NCBI GenBank assembly: GCA_964614095.1
Contig: CAZTJO010000008.1
Location: 1-60,551 of the forward strand
DNA length: 60,551 bases
From: CAZWKX01 sp964614095
GTDB lineage: Bacteria > Actinomycetota > Acidimicrobiia > Spongiisociales > UBA11373
Direction of reading: 5' to 3'
The notes beneath the pieces were generated by a model. The model was not told the DNA's origin. It saw nothing but the letters and a program-made list of their open reading frames with translations, and made no database searches. The position numbers and the translations under genes were made by a program. The number at the start of each line of letters is the position of its first letter. Position 1 is the stretch's first letter. Below, piece after piece: positions 1-9,745 of the stretch.

Positions 1-153
1 AAACGCAACGACAGGCTCTACGGCCAAGACGGCGACGACAAGCTCTACGGCAACGCCGGCAACGACACGCTCCGCGGCAACGCCGGCAACGACATCTGCG
101 ACGGAGGCTCCGGCACCGACACCTGCAGCGGTGAGACCAGGGTGAGCTGCTGA
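1..153 (+). CDS. RTX-type calcium-binding repeat protein, C-terminal end (partial)
   Basis: The gene enters from the left edge; only the last 50 codons and the TGA are present. The visible part carries nonapeptide-like repeats of the form G-N-A-G-N-D-T-L-x, typical of hemolysin-type (RTX) repeats that bind calcium between beta turns, and then a Cys-containing tail (DICDGG, DTCSGE, VSC). RTX proteins are normally secreted and fold outside the cell once calcium is available. The paired cysteines at the very end suggest a disulfide-capped C-terminus. The N-terminal catalytic or adhesive part lies outside the window, so the function of the whole protein cannot be assigned. Confidence 0.75.
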   Translation, partial: KRNDRLYGQDGDDKLYGNAGNDTLRGNAGNDICDGGSGTDTCSGETRVSC

Positions 154-312
154 CCGGTCACCTCGGCTCAAAGCAGCCGATCGGCCGGGCCGTGCTCCAA
201 AAATCAGTCCGCCACGGCCGTCCGACTGACCGATCTAGAGCTGGACGCCGCCGGCCGTGGACACGGGTAGAGCATCGAAGCTGTCAATTGGCCGTAGATC
301 GACCGAATTCCA

Positions 313-342
313 CTCAACGACCGCACAACGCCGACCGATAGC
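313..342 (+). promoter_or_regulatory. candidate promoter of the histidine kinase gene (CTCAA / CCGATAGC)
   Basis: CTCAA at 313-317 and CCGATAGC at 335-342 are separated by 17 bases, and the ATG at 349 follows 6 bases after the second element. The same arrangement, with 16-17 base spacing and the same 6-base gap, precedes three lipoprotein genes at 34.5-37.2 kb. It resembles sigma-28/WhiG-type promoters but is not proven. A short inverted repeat (GCCGAC/GTCGGC, 330-348) overlaps the downstream element. Confidence 0.35.
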
Positions 343-348
343 GTCGGC

Positions 349-1329
349 ATGGCTCGTCCGGGTTGGGGAAGCGCGCGTTCCGGCCGATCACAGCCAGGCA
401 GCTCGCCGTGGCTCCCTCTGTTCGCCGGTTTCGCCGCCGCAGCCGCAGCCGCTCTCGCCGTGCTCCAGCCTCAACGCTGGGTGGTCGCCCTCGTCGCCGC
501 TTGTGCCGCGGGGACCCTCTCCGCCGCCATCGCCTACACCTTCGAAGTCAGGCATAGCTACCGCCGGCTCATCGAGATGGCCGCACTCGAGAAGGGTGAT
601 GGACCGCCCCAGCCGCGCCGCAAGCACCGAGCCGCCGATCTCGGCACGGACAGCCTGCGCAACCTCGGCACCGAGACGCAGGCACGACTCGACCTCATCG
701 GCACCGTCAGCCACGAGATGCGCACACCGCTCACCGCAGTGCTCGGCTACGTAAAGCTCCTGCGTGATGAGATCTTCGACCCCAAAGAGGTCGGCGCGAT
801 GCTCGAGGTCGTCGCCGAGCAGAGCGAGGACCTCATGGCCATCGTCGAAGACCTGCTGACCGCAGCCCAGGCCAGTGCCGGCAAGCTGGAGGTCAGTCCT
901 CACGACATTGATCTCGGTGAAGAGACCCGCACCGTCGTCGCCGCCATGCAGCGGCGCACCGAGAGCCCAATGTGGCTGAATCTGCACCCGGCCCCGATCA
1001 TCGCCGACGCCTCCCGGGTACGCCAGATCGTCCGCAATCTTCTGAGCAACGCCCTCACTCACGGCGGCCAGAACATCGGGGTCGAGATCGACGTCGATGG
1101 CGAGCAGGCCAAGGTCACCGTCTCGGACGACGGGAGCGGTTTGGGTGATAGGGATCCGGAAAGGGCGTTCAACGCCTTTGAGAGCGGCACCAATGGGAAC
1201 CGCAAGCCGGGCTCGGTGGGCCTCGGCCTGGCCATCTCGCGCTACTTGGCCCGAGCCATGGGCGGCGACCTCATGTACAACCGAGTCGACAACACGACTC
1301 GATTCACTCTCACCCTCCCCACCGACTAG
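349..1329 (+). CDS. membrane-associated sensor histidine kinase (orphan)
   Basis: A 326-residue two-component histidine kinase. The N-terminus has two hydrophobic segments (about residues 22-40 and 44-63) with almost no extracytoplasmic loop, so it probably senses a signal within or near the membrane. The HisKA H-box GTVSHEMRTPL puts the phospho-accepting His at residue 122. The C-terminal ATPase domain shows an N-box (NLLSNALTHGG, about residue 230), a G1 box (DDGSGLG) and a G2 box (GLGLAIS). No response-regulator gene is adjacent. Copper-handling genes follow, but a role in copper sensing is only suggested by position. There is no Shine-Dalgarno before the ATG; a candidate promoter ends 6 bases upstream, which implies a leaderless mRNA. 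Confidence 0.9.
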   Translation: MARPGWGSARSGRSQPGSSPWLPLFAGFAAAAAAALAVLQPQRWVVALVAACAAGTLSAAIAYTFEVRHSYRRLIEMAALEKGDGPPQPRRKHRAADLGTDSLRNLGTETQARLDLIGTVSHEMRTPLTAVLGYVKLLRDEIFDPKEVGAMLEVVAEQSEDLMAIVEDLLTAAQASAGKLEVSPHDIDLGEETRTVVAAMQRRTESPMWLNLHPAPIIADASRVRQIVRNLLSNALTHGGQNIGVEIDVDGEQAKVTVSDDGSGLGDRDPERAFNAFESGTNGNRKPGSVGLGLAISRYLARAMGGDLMYNRVDNTTRFTLTLPTD

Positions 1330-1433
1330 CCGTTGGCCCACCCCGGGTCAGACCACCGACAGCTCTATCCCTGGTAGCGGCGCGGCCGCGGTACGTTCAC
1401 GGGCGGCTGAGATTCGGCCGGAAGGGACTGTCC

Positions 1434-1646
1434 ATGACCGAAGCCACACTCAAGGTTCCCGAGATTCACTGTGGCCACTGCAAAATGTCGATCGAGAGTG
1501 CTTTGGCCCTCGTCGGCGGCGTCGATCACGCCAAGGTCGATGTCGGCACATCGACCGTCTCCGTTGCCTACGCACCCCCGGCCACCCTCAAAGACATCGT
1601 CGCCGCCATCGAGGCACAGGGCTACGAGGTCCCCGCCCCGGGCTGA
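1434..1646 (+). CDS. copZ: heavy-metal-associated domain protein, copper chaperone
   Basis: A 70-residue single HMA domain with the metal-binding motif H-C-G-H-C (Cys13 and Cys16) after the first beta strand, and the usual beta-alpha-beta-beta-alpha-beta length. Such proteins carry Cu(I) in the cytoplasm and deliver it to P1B-type ATPases. The gene lies directly before copA (5-base gap) and has a Shine-Dalgarno-like GAAGGGAC, so the two are probably co-transcribed. The motif is EIHCGHC rather than the classic GMTCxxC, a variant common in actinobacterial CopZ-like proteins. Specificity for copper rather than another thiophilic metal is inferred from the partner ATPase. Confidence 0.85.
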   Translation: MTEATLKVPEIHCGHCKMSIESALALVGGVDHAKVDVGTSTVSVAYAPPATLKDIVAAIEAQGYEVPAPG

Positions 1647-1651
1647 CCACA

Positions 1652-3853
<2,202 letters not shown>

Positions 3854-3860
3854 TCCGTCC

Positions 3861-4814
3861 TCACACGCACATCCTGACAAGCATGAGGGCACCAACAAAC
3901 GCCATGGCAACGCCTATCGAGCGTCGTACCGTGACATCCGGCATCAGCCGCACCGTCCATGCCGCGATTGGTGCTGCCAGCAGTGCGCCCACAACCAGCG
4001 GAGCAGCCAGGTGCCACTCCGGCCACCCGTTGAGCGGCACATAGACCACCAAGCCCGCCAGCGACACCAGGCCCTCAGCAAAACAGCTGATCCCGACTGC
4101 GCTGCGCCCGGGAACACCGACGAGGATCTGACCACCGGTGACGATCGGTCCGTACCCGCCGCCCGACAGCCCTTTGTTGAAAGCGCCAAGCGCGCCAATC
4201 CCAAGCACCTGAGCCCATCCAAAACGTCGGGACAGACGGCCCCCAACCACAACCAGGAACCCAACGGCGAGAACCATGATCGCGATGTAGGTCTCCACAG
4301 AGCGCTCCGTCAGGTTCACCGCCACCGTCACCGCCACCACCGACCCCACCGCCCCGCACCCAGCCAGCATCAGCATGATCTTGTGATCACGCGTGTGCCG
4401 GCCCAGGTTCACATTCCCCAGCCCATGATGAAGACCACCGGCCCACAGACCGGAGAACATCTCGGAAAAAAGGATGGCCGGAATGACCTCGAGAGCATCA
4501 AGGCCCAGGAGCAACAGCACCGGGACCAAGACCGTTCCCGATCCCATGCCCAGCGACGAATCGACCAACTCAACGACAAACGAGGCAGCCGCCAGCACGG
4601 CCACAGCACCCGCGCCCCCCGACAGATAGTCGGCGGCCGCCCCACTCTCGTCGAAGGCGAAGGTGATGACCACAAGCGCGGCGGCGACAGCAACCAAGAA
4701 CAGGGTGGCTGCGATTCGCACGCTGCGGTACACCCGCCACTGCTGCGTCATTCCGATGACCCACGCCGTGCCAGGACGATGAAGCGTCTTCTCCTCGGCG
4801 CCGGTCTCCGGCAC
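3861..4814 (-). CDS. TauE/SafE-family membrane transporter
   Basis: A 317-residue polytopic membrane protein with about eight hydrophobic segments in two repeated halves. Each half carries a glycine-rich signature (V-D-S-S-L-G-M-G-S-G-T and N-K-G-L-S-G-G-G-Y-G-P), diagnostic of the TauE/SafE family. Members export or import sulfite, sulfonates or related organic anions; the substrate here is unknown. The start is GTG with Shine-Dalgarno GGAAGGAGAG. The gene converges on copA with only 7 bases between the stops and is divergent from the GNAT gene at 4936. A long plus-strand open frame across it is an antisense shadow. Confidence 0.85.
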   Translation of the reverse strand: MPETGAEEKTLHRPGTAWVIGMTQQWRVYRSVRIAATLFLVAVAAALVVITFAFDESGAAADYLSGGAGAVAVLAAASFVVELVDSSLGMGSGTVLVPVLLLLGLDALEVIPAILFSEMFSGLWAGGLHHGLGNVNLGRHTRDHKIMLMLAGCGAVGSVVAVTVAVNLTERSVETYIAIMVLAVGFLVVVGGRLSRRFGWAQVLGIGALGAFNKGLSGGGYGPIVTGGQILVGVPGRSAVGISCFAEGLVSLAGLVVYVPLNGWPEWHLAAPLVVGALLAAPIAAWTVRLMPDVTVRRSIGVAMAFVGALMLVRMCV

Positions 4815-4935
4815 GATTCCTCTCCTTCCGATCGTCCACCGGCACCCTTCGCTGCCCCAGCTGAGGCGGAGCCGCTCTCAACGCTAGCCACCCACCACGC
4901 CCGCCCGGCACAACACGGTACCCTGCCGGTCCTCA

Positions 4936-5922
4936 GTGATCATGCGCCTTTCCCCGCCGATTCCACCCGACCAGGATCGCCTTACCTGGCGCCCTGCTGC
5001 CACGGACGACGCCGTCCGCCTCGCCGAACTGGTTGCCGCGGTGCACAAAGTCGAGAATCTCGAGGATGTGCCCGGACCCTCCGGGTTCCGTCATCTAGTG
5101 TCCGTATCCATACCCGATTCGTCGCGTGACACCCTGATCGCCGTCGACGAGTCCGGGCAGGCGATGGCCATGGTCTTCACCTGGCCTCAGGCCGCCGGCA
5201 ACGCCGGCCGGGCCTTCGTATGGCTCGAGGCACACCCATCGCGGCGCGATCTGGAATCGTTTCTGCTTCTGTGGGCTGAGGCCCGCAGCGCCGAATTCTT
5301 CGCCGAGAGACAGGTCTCGAAAGCGCACCTTCGGTGCCCGGTCGAGGATCATCGCCGGCGCCTGCGCAACCTATTGGCGAAAGAGGGCTTTCGCCATACC
5401 CGTGATTTTGTCGAGATGCGCCACTCCCTCGGCCTTGTCCCTCCTGCCCCATCGATCCCCGAGGGAACCGCGATTGAGCCCTGGTCCGAAGACCTCGACG
5501 AGCAGGCCCGGCTTGCCTGCAACGCTGCCTTCGAACTGCACTGGGATTCGATGCCGCTCGATCCGGCCGAGTGGCGTGCCCGCCTCAGCGCAGCTCCCTT
5601 CTTCCGTCCCGATCTCAGCTTCCTGGCAGTGCGGGGCGGCCGGGTCCTGGCCCTGACTATGTCATCAGTCGATCCGGAGCGCGCCGAGCGCCAGGGCAAC
5701 AGTGAGGTGTGGATCGATCGTCTCGCCACCGTCCCCGACTGGCACCGCAAAGGTCTGGGATCGGCGGTCTTGGCCAAGACCATCCAGGCTGCTGCCGACG
5801 GCCATCACCAGCGAGCCGCGCTTTCGGTCGACACCGAGAGCAACACGAATGCCACAGATCTCTATTTGCGGCTCGGATTTGTGGCTGAAAGAACCAGCGC
5901 CGTCTACATCAAGGACGTGTAG
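4936..5922 (+). CDS. tandem GNAT-family N-acetyltransferase
   Basis: A 328-residue protein with two GNAT folds in tandem. The C-terminal copy is best preserved: D-R-L-A-T-V-P-D-W-H-R-K-G-L-G-S-A-V is the acetyl-CoA binding motif A, followed by a motif B-like N-A-T-D-L-Y-L-R-L-G-F. The N-terminal copy is degenerate, as in mycothiol-synthase-like double-GNAT proteins, but the substrate cannot be told from sequence. The start is GTG at 4936 (ATG at 4942 is equally possible). A TACCCT box ends 11 bases upstream of the GTG and there is no Shine-Dalgarno, suggesting a very short leader. Its end overlaps the convergent hydrogenase maturation gene by 19 bases. Confidence 0.8.
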   Translation: MIMRLSPPIPPDQDRLTWRPAATDDAVRLAELVAAVHKVENLEDVPGPSGFRHLVSVSIPDSSRDTLIAVDESGQAMAMVFTWPQAAGNAGRAFVWLEAHPSRRDLESFLLLWAEARSAEFFAERQVSKAHLRCPVEDHRRRLRNLLAKEGFRHTRDFVEMRHSLGLVPPAPSIPEGTAIEPWSEDLDEQARLACNAAFELHWDSMPLDPAEWRARLSAAPFFRPDLSFLAVRGGRVLALTMSSVDPERAERQGNSEVWIDRLATVPDWHRKGLGSAVLAKTIQAAADGHHQRAALSVDTESNTNATDLYLRLGFVAERTSAVYIKDV

Positions 5923-6404
5923 CCGGCGCGCCCAGGCCGCCGTCCATCTGCAGAGGCGATCTCCTCGCGAATCATCTCCACGGCCACGGGCACAGCCCCG
6001 GCGACTTCTCCACTGATATCGGCGCCGGTGCCGAAGTCCGTCCCTTCGATGCCGTACACCAAAATGTGGGCCGGCAGCTTTCCCAGCGCCCGCGCCATTT
6101 CAATCGCGGTGTCGACACCGAGCGAATGAGTCGATGCCACATGAACCTCTGCAGGAAGGGGATCAGCAGCAACGTCGAAACGGTGCACGGTTCCGGCCGG
6201 CGCTCCGGACACCATGGCATCAACAATGATCGCCCCGTCGGCGGCGGCCCAGGCCTCCATCAGTGTGCCCGGATCGGCACCGATCAGGGTCACGAACTCG
6301 GCTTGCTCCGGAGCCAGCCGCTGCAACTCGTTGAGAACAGCGTGACCGACCCGGTCGTCCCCCCCGTCTGGATTGCCCGTCCCCACGATCACCCACTCAA
6401 CCAC
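5904..6404 (-). CDS. [NiFe] hydrogenase maturation protease
   Basis: A 166-residue HybD/HyaD-family endopeptidase that trims the C-terminal tail of the hydrogenase large subunit once nickel has been inserted. The N-terminal G-T-G-N-P-D-G-G-D-D has the acidic residue expected to bind Ni (Asp16/17), a second Asp lies in VDAMVSG (about residue 66), and a His in STHSLG (about 103). The open frame runs upstream inside hyhL, but homology starts at VEWVIVGTGN, so the GTG at 6404 is chosen; it overlaps the hyhL stop by 8 bases, implying translational coupling. It is the last gene of the hydrogenase operon. Its substrate should be the nine-residue tail after His425 of HyhL. Confidence 0.9.
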   Translation of the reverse strand: MVEWVIVGTGNPDGGDDRVGHAVLNELQRLAPEQAEFVTLIGADPGTLMEAWAAADGAIIVDAMVSGAPAGTVHRFDVAADPLPAEVHVASTHSLGVDTAIEMARALGKLPAHILVYGIEGTDFGTGADISGEVAGAVPVAVEMIREEIASADGRRPGRAGYTSLM

Positions 6405-7701
6405 GATCGATCTCGAGCTTGAGGAAGTGGGTGGCACACGAGATGCACGGGTCGTAGTTGCGGATCGACTGCTCCAGGCGCCACTGCAGCTCCTCGTCGG
6501 GCAGATCGAGGTTGTCCTCGAGCACAACTCTCAGGTCCTCCTCGATGCTCAGCTGGTTTTGCGCGGTGGGGGGAGCGATCTGGGCATCGGTGATCCAGCC
6601 CTCGTCGTCGACCCGGTACCGGTGATACAGCATGCCTCGCGGAGCCTCGGTGGCACCGTGCCCTTCACCGGCCTTCACTTCAAGGGCCACCGCAGGCTGC
6701 GCCGGCTCCTCATACGCGTCGATGATGCGCAGCGCCTCCTCAACGGCGTACATGGTCTCCACCGACCGCACGACGATGCTCTGGAACGGGTTCCCGCAAA
6801 CCTCACCGAGTCCTGCGCTGGCCGCAGCCTGCCGGCACGCCGGAGTCAGCTTGCCGAAGTTGAGGTTGTAGCGGGCCAGCGGGCCCACGTGATAGGCACC
6901 ACGCTCCCTCACCTTCGACTGAAGGGCGTTGGACCGCTCGACATGAATCTCCTCAAAGATGCCGTTGAACTCAGAAACATCGGCCTCGATGCCTCGGGAC
7001 GAGACAATGCGCCCTTCATTCAGCGGGTATTCGTCCGGGTGGCTGATCGAGACGAATTCGAAATCTTGCTCGATGGCGGGGAAGGGAAGTCCGCCAGTAA
7101 ATTCCACTGCCCACTTCGCCGCCTCCAGCGCCCACTCCAGATTGGGAACGAGTGACTCGAGCTCCTTCTTGGTGGGAACCCGGTAGAAGCCGCCCACCTG
7201 CACGTTGATGGGATGGATTTCCCTTCCTCCCAACAGGATCATCACGTCGTTGCCGGCCTTCTTGAGCCGGAGCGCCCGCTCGACCGCCTCGCGGTGATCG
7301 GCCGCCATATGGATGGCACTTTGATACCCGAGGAAATCCGGCAAATGCAGCATGAAGACATGGAGCACGTGGCTCTCGATCCACTCTCCGCAGTAGAGCA
7401 GGCGCCGCAGCTCACGCAGCTGCCCCTCCACCTTGGCGCCAAAGATCGACTCCATAGCGTGAGCCGAAGACATCTGGTACGCCACCGGACAAATGCCGCA
7501 GATACGTGCCGTGATGTCGGGAGCATCGCTGAAACGCCGGCCCCGCAAAAAAGCCTCGTAGAAGCGTGGCGGCTCGAAGATGCCGAACTCGACGATCTCC
7601 ACCTTGCCGTCACGAACCTCCACCTTCATGTTTCCTTCGCCCTCAACACGGGCGAGGTAGTCCACGGAGATGCGGCGCGGCTCAGTCTCGGGCGTAGACA
7701 T
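6397..7701 (-). CDS. hyhL: group 3b [NiFe] hydrogenase large (catalytic) subunit
   Basis: A 434-residue subunit holding the NiFe(CN)2CO site. N-terminal ligands are in RICGIC (Cys68, Cys71), C-terminal ligands in DPCISCATH (Cys419, Cys422), and a nine-residue tail after His425 is expected to be cleaved. The position of the usual His in the L1 motif RxCGxCxxxH is Tyr here (PVAY). The subunit set (flavin/NAD(P), 4Fe-4S, small, large) identifies group 3b, cytoplasmic bidirectional NAD(P)H-coupled enzymes that evolve H2 as an electron overflow, consume it, or reduce sulfur compounds. The ATG at 7701 has Shine-Dalgarno GGGAGG and overlaps the end of hyhS by 20 bases. Confidence 0.95.
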   Translation of the reverse strand: MSTPETEPRRISVDYLARVEGEGNMKVEVRDGKVEIVEFGIFEPPRFYEAFLRGRRFSDAPDITARICGICPVAYQMSSAHAMESIFGAKVEGQLRELRRLLYCGEWIESHVLHVFMLHLPDFLGYQSAIHMAADHREAVERALRLKKAGNDVMILLGGREIHPINVQVGGFYRVPTKKELESLVPNLEWALEAAKWAVEFTGGLPFPAIEQDFEFVSISHPDEYPLNEGRIVSSRGIEADVSEFNGIFEEIHVERSNALQSKVRERGAYHVGPLARYNLNFGKLTPACRQAAASAGLGEVCGNPFQSIVVRSVETMYAVEEALRIIDAYEEPAQPAVALEVKAGEGHGATEAPRGMLYHRYRVDDEGWITDAQIAPPTAQNQLSIEEDLRVVLEDNLDLPDEELQWRLEQSIRNYDPCISCATHFLKLEIDRG

Positions 7702-8455
7702 CACTTGCCTCCCGGAATGGCTCGGCATACCCGTTGAAGCTCCGCAGGGCGTTCACCAGGGTGCGATCGTCCACGCCCAAAGAAACCCACCACTCGGCCA
7801 AGGAGAGCACGTTTGGCGACTCCATCGGGCCGAAACAGCCGTAGCAGCCGCGGTCGTATGCCGGGCAGAGGGCATTGCAGCCCGCCTGGGTAACCGGACC
7901 CAGGCACGGAATGCCTTGGGCCACCATCACGCAGGGGATTCCGCGCCGTTTGCACTCCACACATACGCTGTATGAGGGAATGTTGGGCCGCCGCCCGTGG
8001 ATGAAGGCATTCACCAACTCCAGCAGCTGTGTCTTGGCGATGGGGCAGCCCCGCAGCTCGAAGTCGACCGCCACATGGTCGGCCACCGGTGTCGAGCGCT
8101 GCAGCGTCGAGATGTACTCGGGGTTGGCGTACACATAGCGGGTGAACTCCTCGACATCGGCCCAATTGCGCAGCGCCTGGATGCCTCCGGCCGTGGCACA
8201 GGCCCCGATGGTGACCAAAAATTCCGATTGTTCACGTATCACCCGGATAGCCTCGAGGTCGTGTGGAGTGGTGATCGATCCCTCGATGAGCGTCAGCTGA
8301 TAGGGGCCTTCGATGATCTCTCGAGAGGCCTCGGGGAAGTTGGCGATCTGGATCACTCCAGCCACCGCCAGCAGTTCATCTTCACAGTCGAGCAGGCTGA
8401 GTTGACAGCCATCGCAGGATGCGAATTTGAACACACCGAGTTTGGGCCGGCCCAT
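7682..8455 (-). CDS. hyhS: group 3b [NiFe] hydrogenase small subunit
   Basis: A 257-residue small subunit that carries iron-sulfur clusters between the flavoprotein and the NiFe site. The proximal cluster motif CDGCQ is at Cys14 and Cys17; further ligands lie in GACATAGG, the RGCP segment and the Cys-rich C-terminal third (CVECKRRGIPC, CLGP, CNALCPAYDRGCYGCFG). There is no Tat signal and it is shorter than respiratory small subunits, as expected for a cytoplasmic group 3 enzyme. The ATG at 8455 overlaps the hyhG stop in an ATGA arrangement, which sets the start; the longer upstream frame lies inside hyhG. Confidence 0.93.
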   Translation of the reverse strand: MGRPKLGVFKFASCDGCQLSLLDCEDELLAVAGVIQIANFPEASREIIEGPYQLTLIEGSITTPHDLEAIRVIREQSEFLVTIGACATAGGIQALRNWADVEEFTRYVYANPEYISTLQRSTPVADHVAVDFELRGCPIAKTQLLELVNAFIHGRRPNIPSYSVCVECKRRGIPCVMVAQGIPCLGPVTQAGCNALCPAYDRGCYGCFGPMESPNVLSLAEWWVSLGVDDRTLVNALRSFNGYAEPFREASDVYARD

Positions 8456-9297
8456 CACACCTCCCTGATGTCGAGCAGACGATCGATGACGTCGTAGCCG
8501 AACACGGGACCCTCCCGGCACACGAAGTGCGAACCGAATTGGCAATGACCACAGACCCCGATGCCGCATTTCATGTTCCGCTCCATCGAGACGAATACCC
8601 GGCTTGAGGGCATACCCCTCTTCATCAGCTCGGCGGCGGTAAACCGCATCATGATCTCCGGTCCGCAAACAAAGGCCACAGCCTGTTCGTAGTCGACGTT
8701 GGCCAGCGGTATCAAGGTCGTCACCACACCGACCCGCCCTCGCCAGCTCGTCGGAGCCGAGTCGACGGTCACCTCAACATCCAGGTCGAAACGTCCCCGC
8801 CAATCCTGAATCTCCTCGATGAAGGGAAGGTCGTGAGGCGACCGGGTTCCGATGAGAATGGCCACCTGCTCGTAACGATCCCGATTGGCGAGGATCTCAC
8901 GAATGGCCGGCCGCAGCGGCGCCACTCCAATACCGCCGGCCACGACAACCACATCTCTGCCCACCGAGTATCCAAGAGGCCAAGGAGTGCCAAAAGGCCC
9001 CCTCACTCCAACCAGATCGCCCGGCCGCAGGCCAGACAGCGCCTCGGTGACCTTTCCCACACGCCGGATCGTGTGCACCAACCGCTCCGGTTCGCCGGGG
9101 TCCCCGCTGATCGAGATGGCCGACTCCCCGGTGCCGAACGGATAGAGCATGTTGAACTGGCCGGGTCGAAACGAATAGCCGTCCGGTGCCTCGAGCACGA
9201 CGGTGAACGTGTCGTGAGTCTCCTCCCATCGGTCGACCACCTGGCACCACCGCGGCGCCATGAACGGGATGACGGGGGCGTCAGGGCCGGTCAACAT
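8455..9297 (-). CDS. hyhG: hydrogenase FAD/NAD(P)-binding subunit
   Basis: A 280-residue ferredoxin-NADP-reductase-like subunit that exchanges electrons between NAD(P)H and the iron-sulfur chain. The FAD domain comes first (RPGQFNMLY), then the nucleotide-binding fold (GGIGVAPLRP and CGPEIMM), then a C-terminal 2Fe-2S motif (CGIGVCGHC plus a later Cys in FVCREGPVF). It closely resembles dihydroorotate dehydrogenase electron-transfer subunits and the gamma subunit of archaeal sulfhydrogenases. The ATG at 9297 overlaps the upstream cyclic-nucleotide-domain gene by 17 bases. An internal ATG at 9261 is a less likely start because it lacks a Shine-Dalgarno. Confidence 0.92.
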   Translation of the reverse strand: MLTGPDAPVIPFMAPRWCQVVDRWEETHDTFTVVLEAPDGYSFRPGQFNMLYPFGTGESAISISGDPGEPERLVHTIRRVGKVTEALSGLRPGDLVGVRGPFGTPWPLGYSVGRDVVVVAGGIGVAPLRPAIREILANRDRYEQVAILIGTRSPHDLPFIEEIQDWRGRFDLDVEVTVDSAPTSWRGRVGVVTTLIPLANVDYEQAVAFVCGPEIMMRFTAAELMKRGMPSSRVFVSMERNMKCGIGVCGHCQFGSHFVCREGPVFGYDVIDRLLDIREV

Positions 9298-9745
9298 AGA
9301 GATCCAAGAGCTGAAGCTGGGTGGCCTCGAGGCGCCCGGCGAGCACCACCGCTATCCGCGACATCACATGGAACCCGAGCATGGGGTCTTGGGCGGCACA
9401 CTCCCGCAGCGACTTGCCGTCGAGTTCTATCACCTCGGTCGCAGTCAGGGCTCTGGCATCAAAAAGCCACCGGTAGGGCTCAAACATCCAAGACCATCCC
9501 AGAAGGTCGCCTTTGCCGACCGTCTGCAGTACCCGTGCCCCATGACCCGGAGAGTGAACTTCGATGGCGATGGTGCCGCGACAGATCAAGTAGCACCTAT
9601 TCGCCGTGCCGCCGGCCCTGAAGATGACCTCATCCGGCGCGAAACTCGTCAACTCCCGTGCACACCCACTGACCCGATGCACCTGCTCCGTTTCCATGCC
9701 GGCAACAAAAGGATGCGCCGCGAGAAGCTCTTCTATGTCAGGCAT
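9281..9745 (-). CDS. cyclic-nucleotide-binding-domain protein within the hydrogenase operon
   Basis: A 154-residue protein made almost entirely of one cNMP-binding beta-barrel of the Crp/Fnr family. It begins MPDIEELLAAHPF, shows the conserved G-D-L-L-G-W-S and the fold-closing helix, and stops where the helix-turn-helix of a Crp regulator would begin. It is therefore unlikely to bind DNA by itself. It overlaps hyhB by 8 bases and hyhG by 17, so it is built into the operon and probably made in step with the enzyme. A regulatory or assembly subunit responding to a nucleotide or to redox state is plausible; I recall similar genes in other actinobacterial 3b clusters, but the role is inference. 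Confidence 0.8.
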   Translation of the reverse strand: MPDIEELLAAHPFVAGMETEQVHRVSGCARELTSFAPDEVIFRAGGTANRCYLICRGTIAIEVHSPGHGARVLQTVGKGDLLGWSWMFEPYRWLFDARALTATEVIELDGKSLRECAAQDPMLGFHVMSRIAVVLAGRLEATQLQLLDLYVDRP

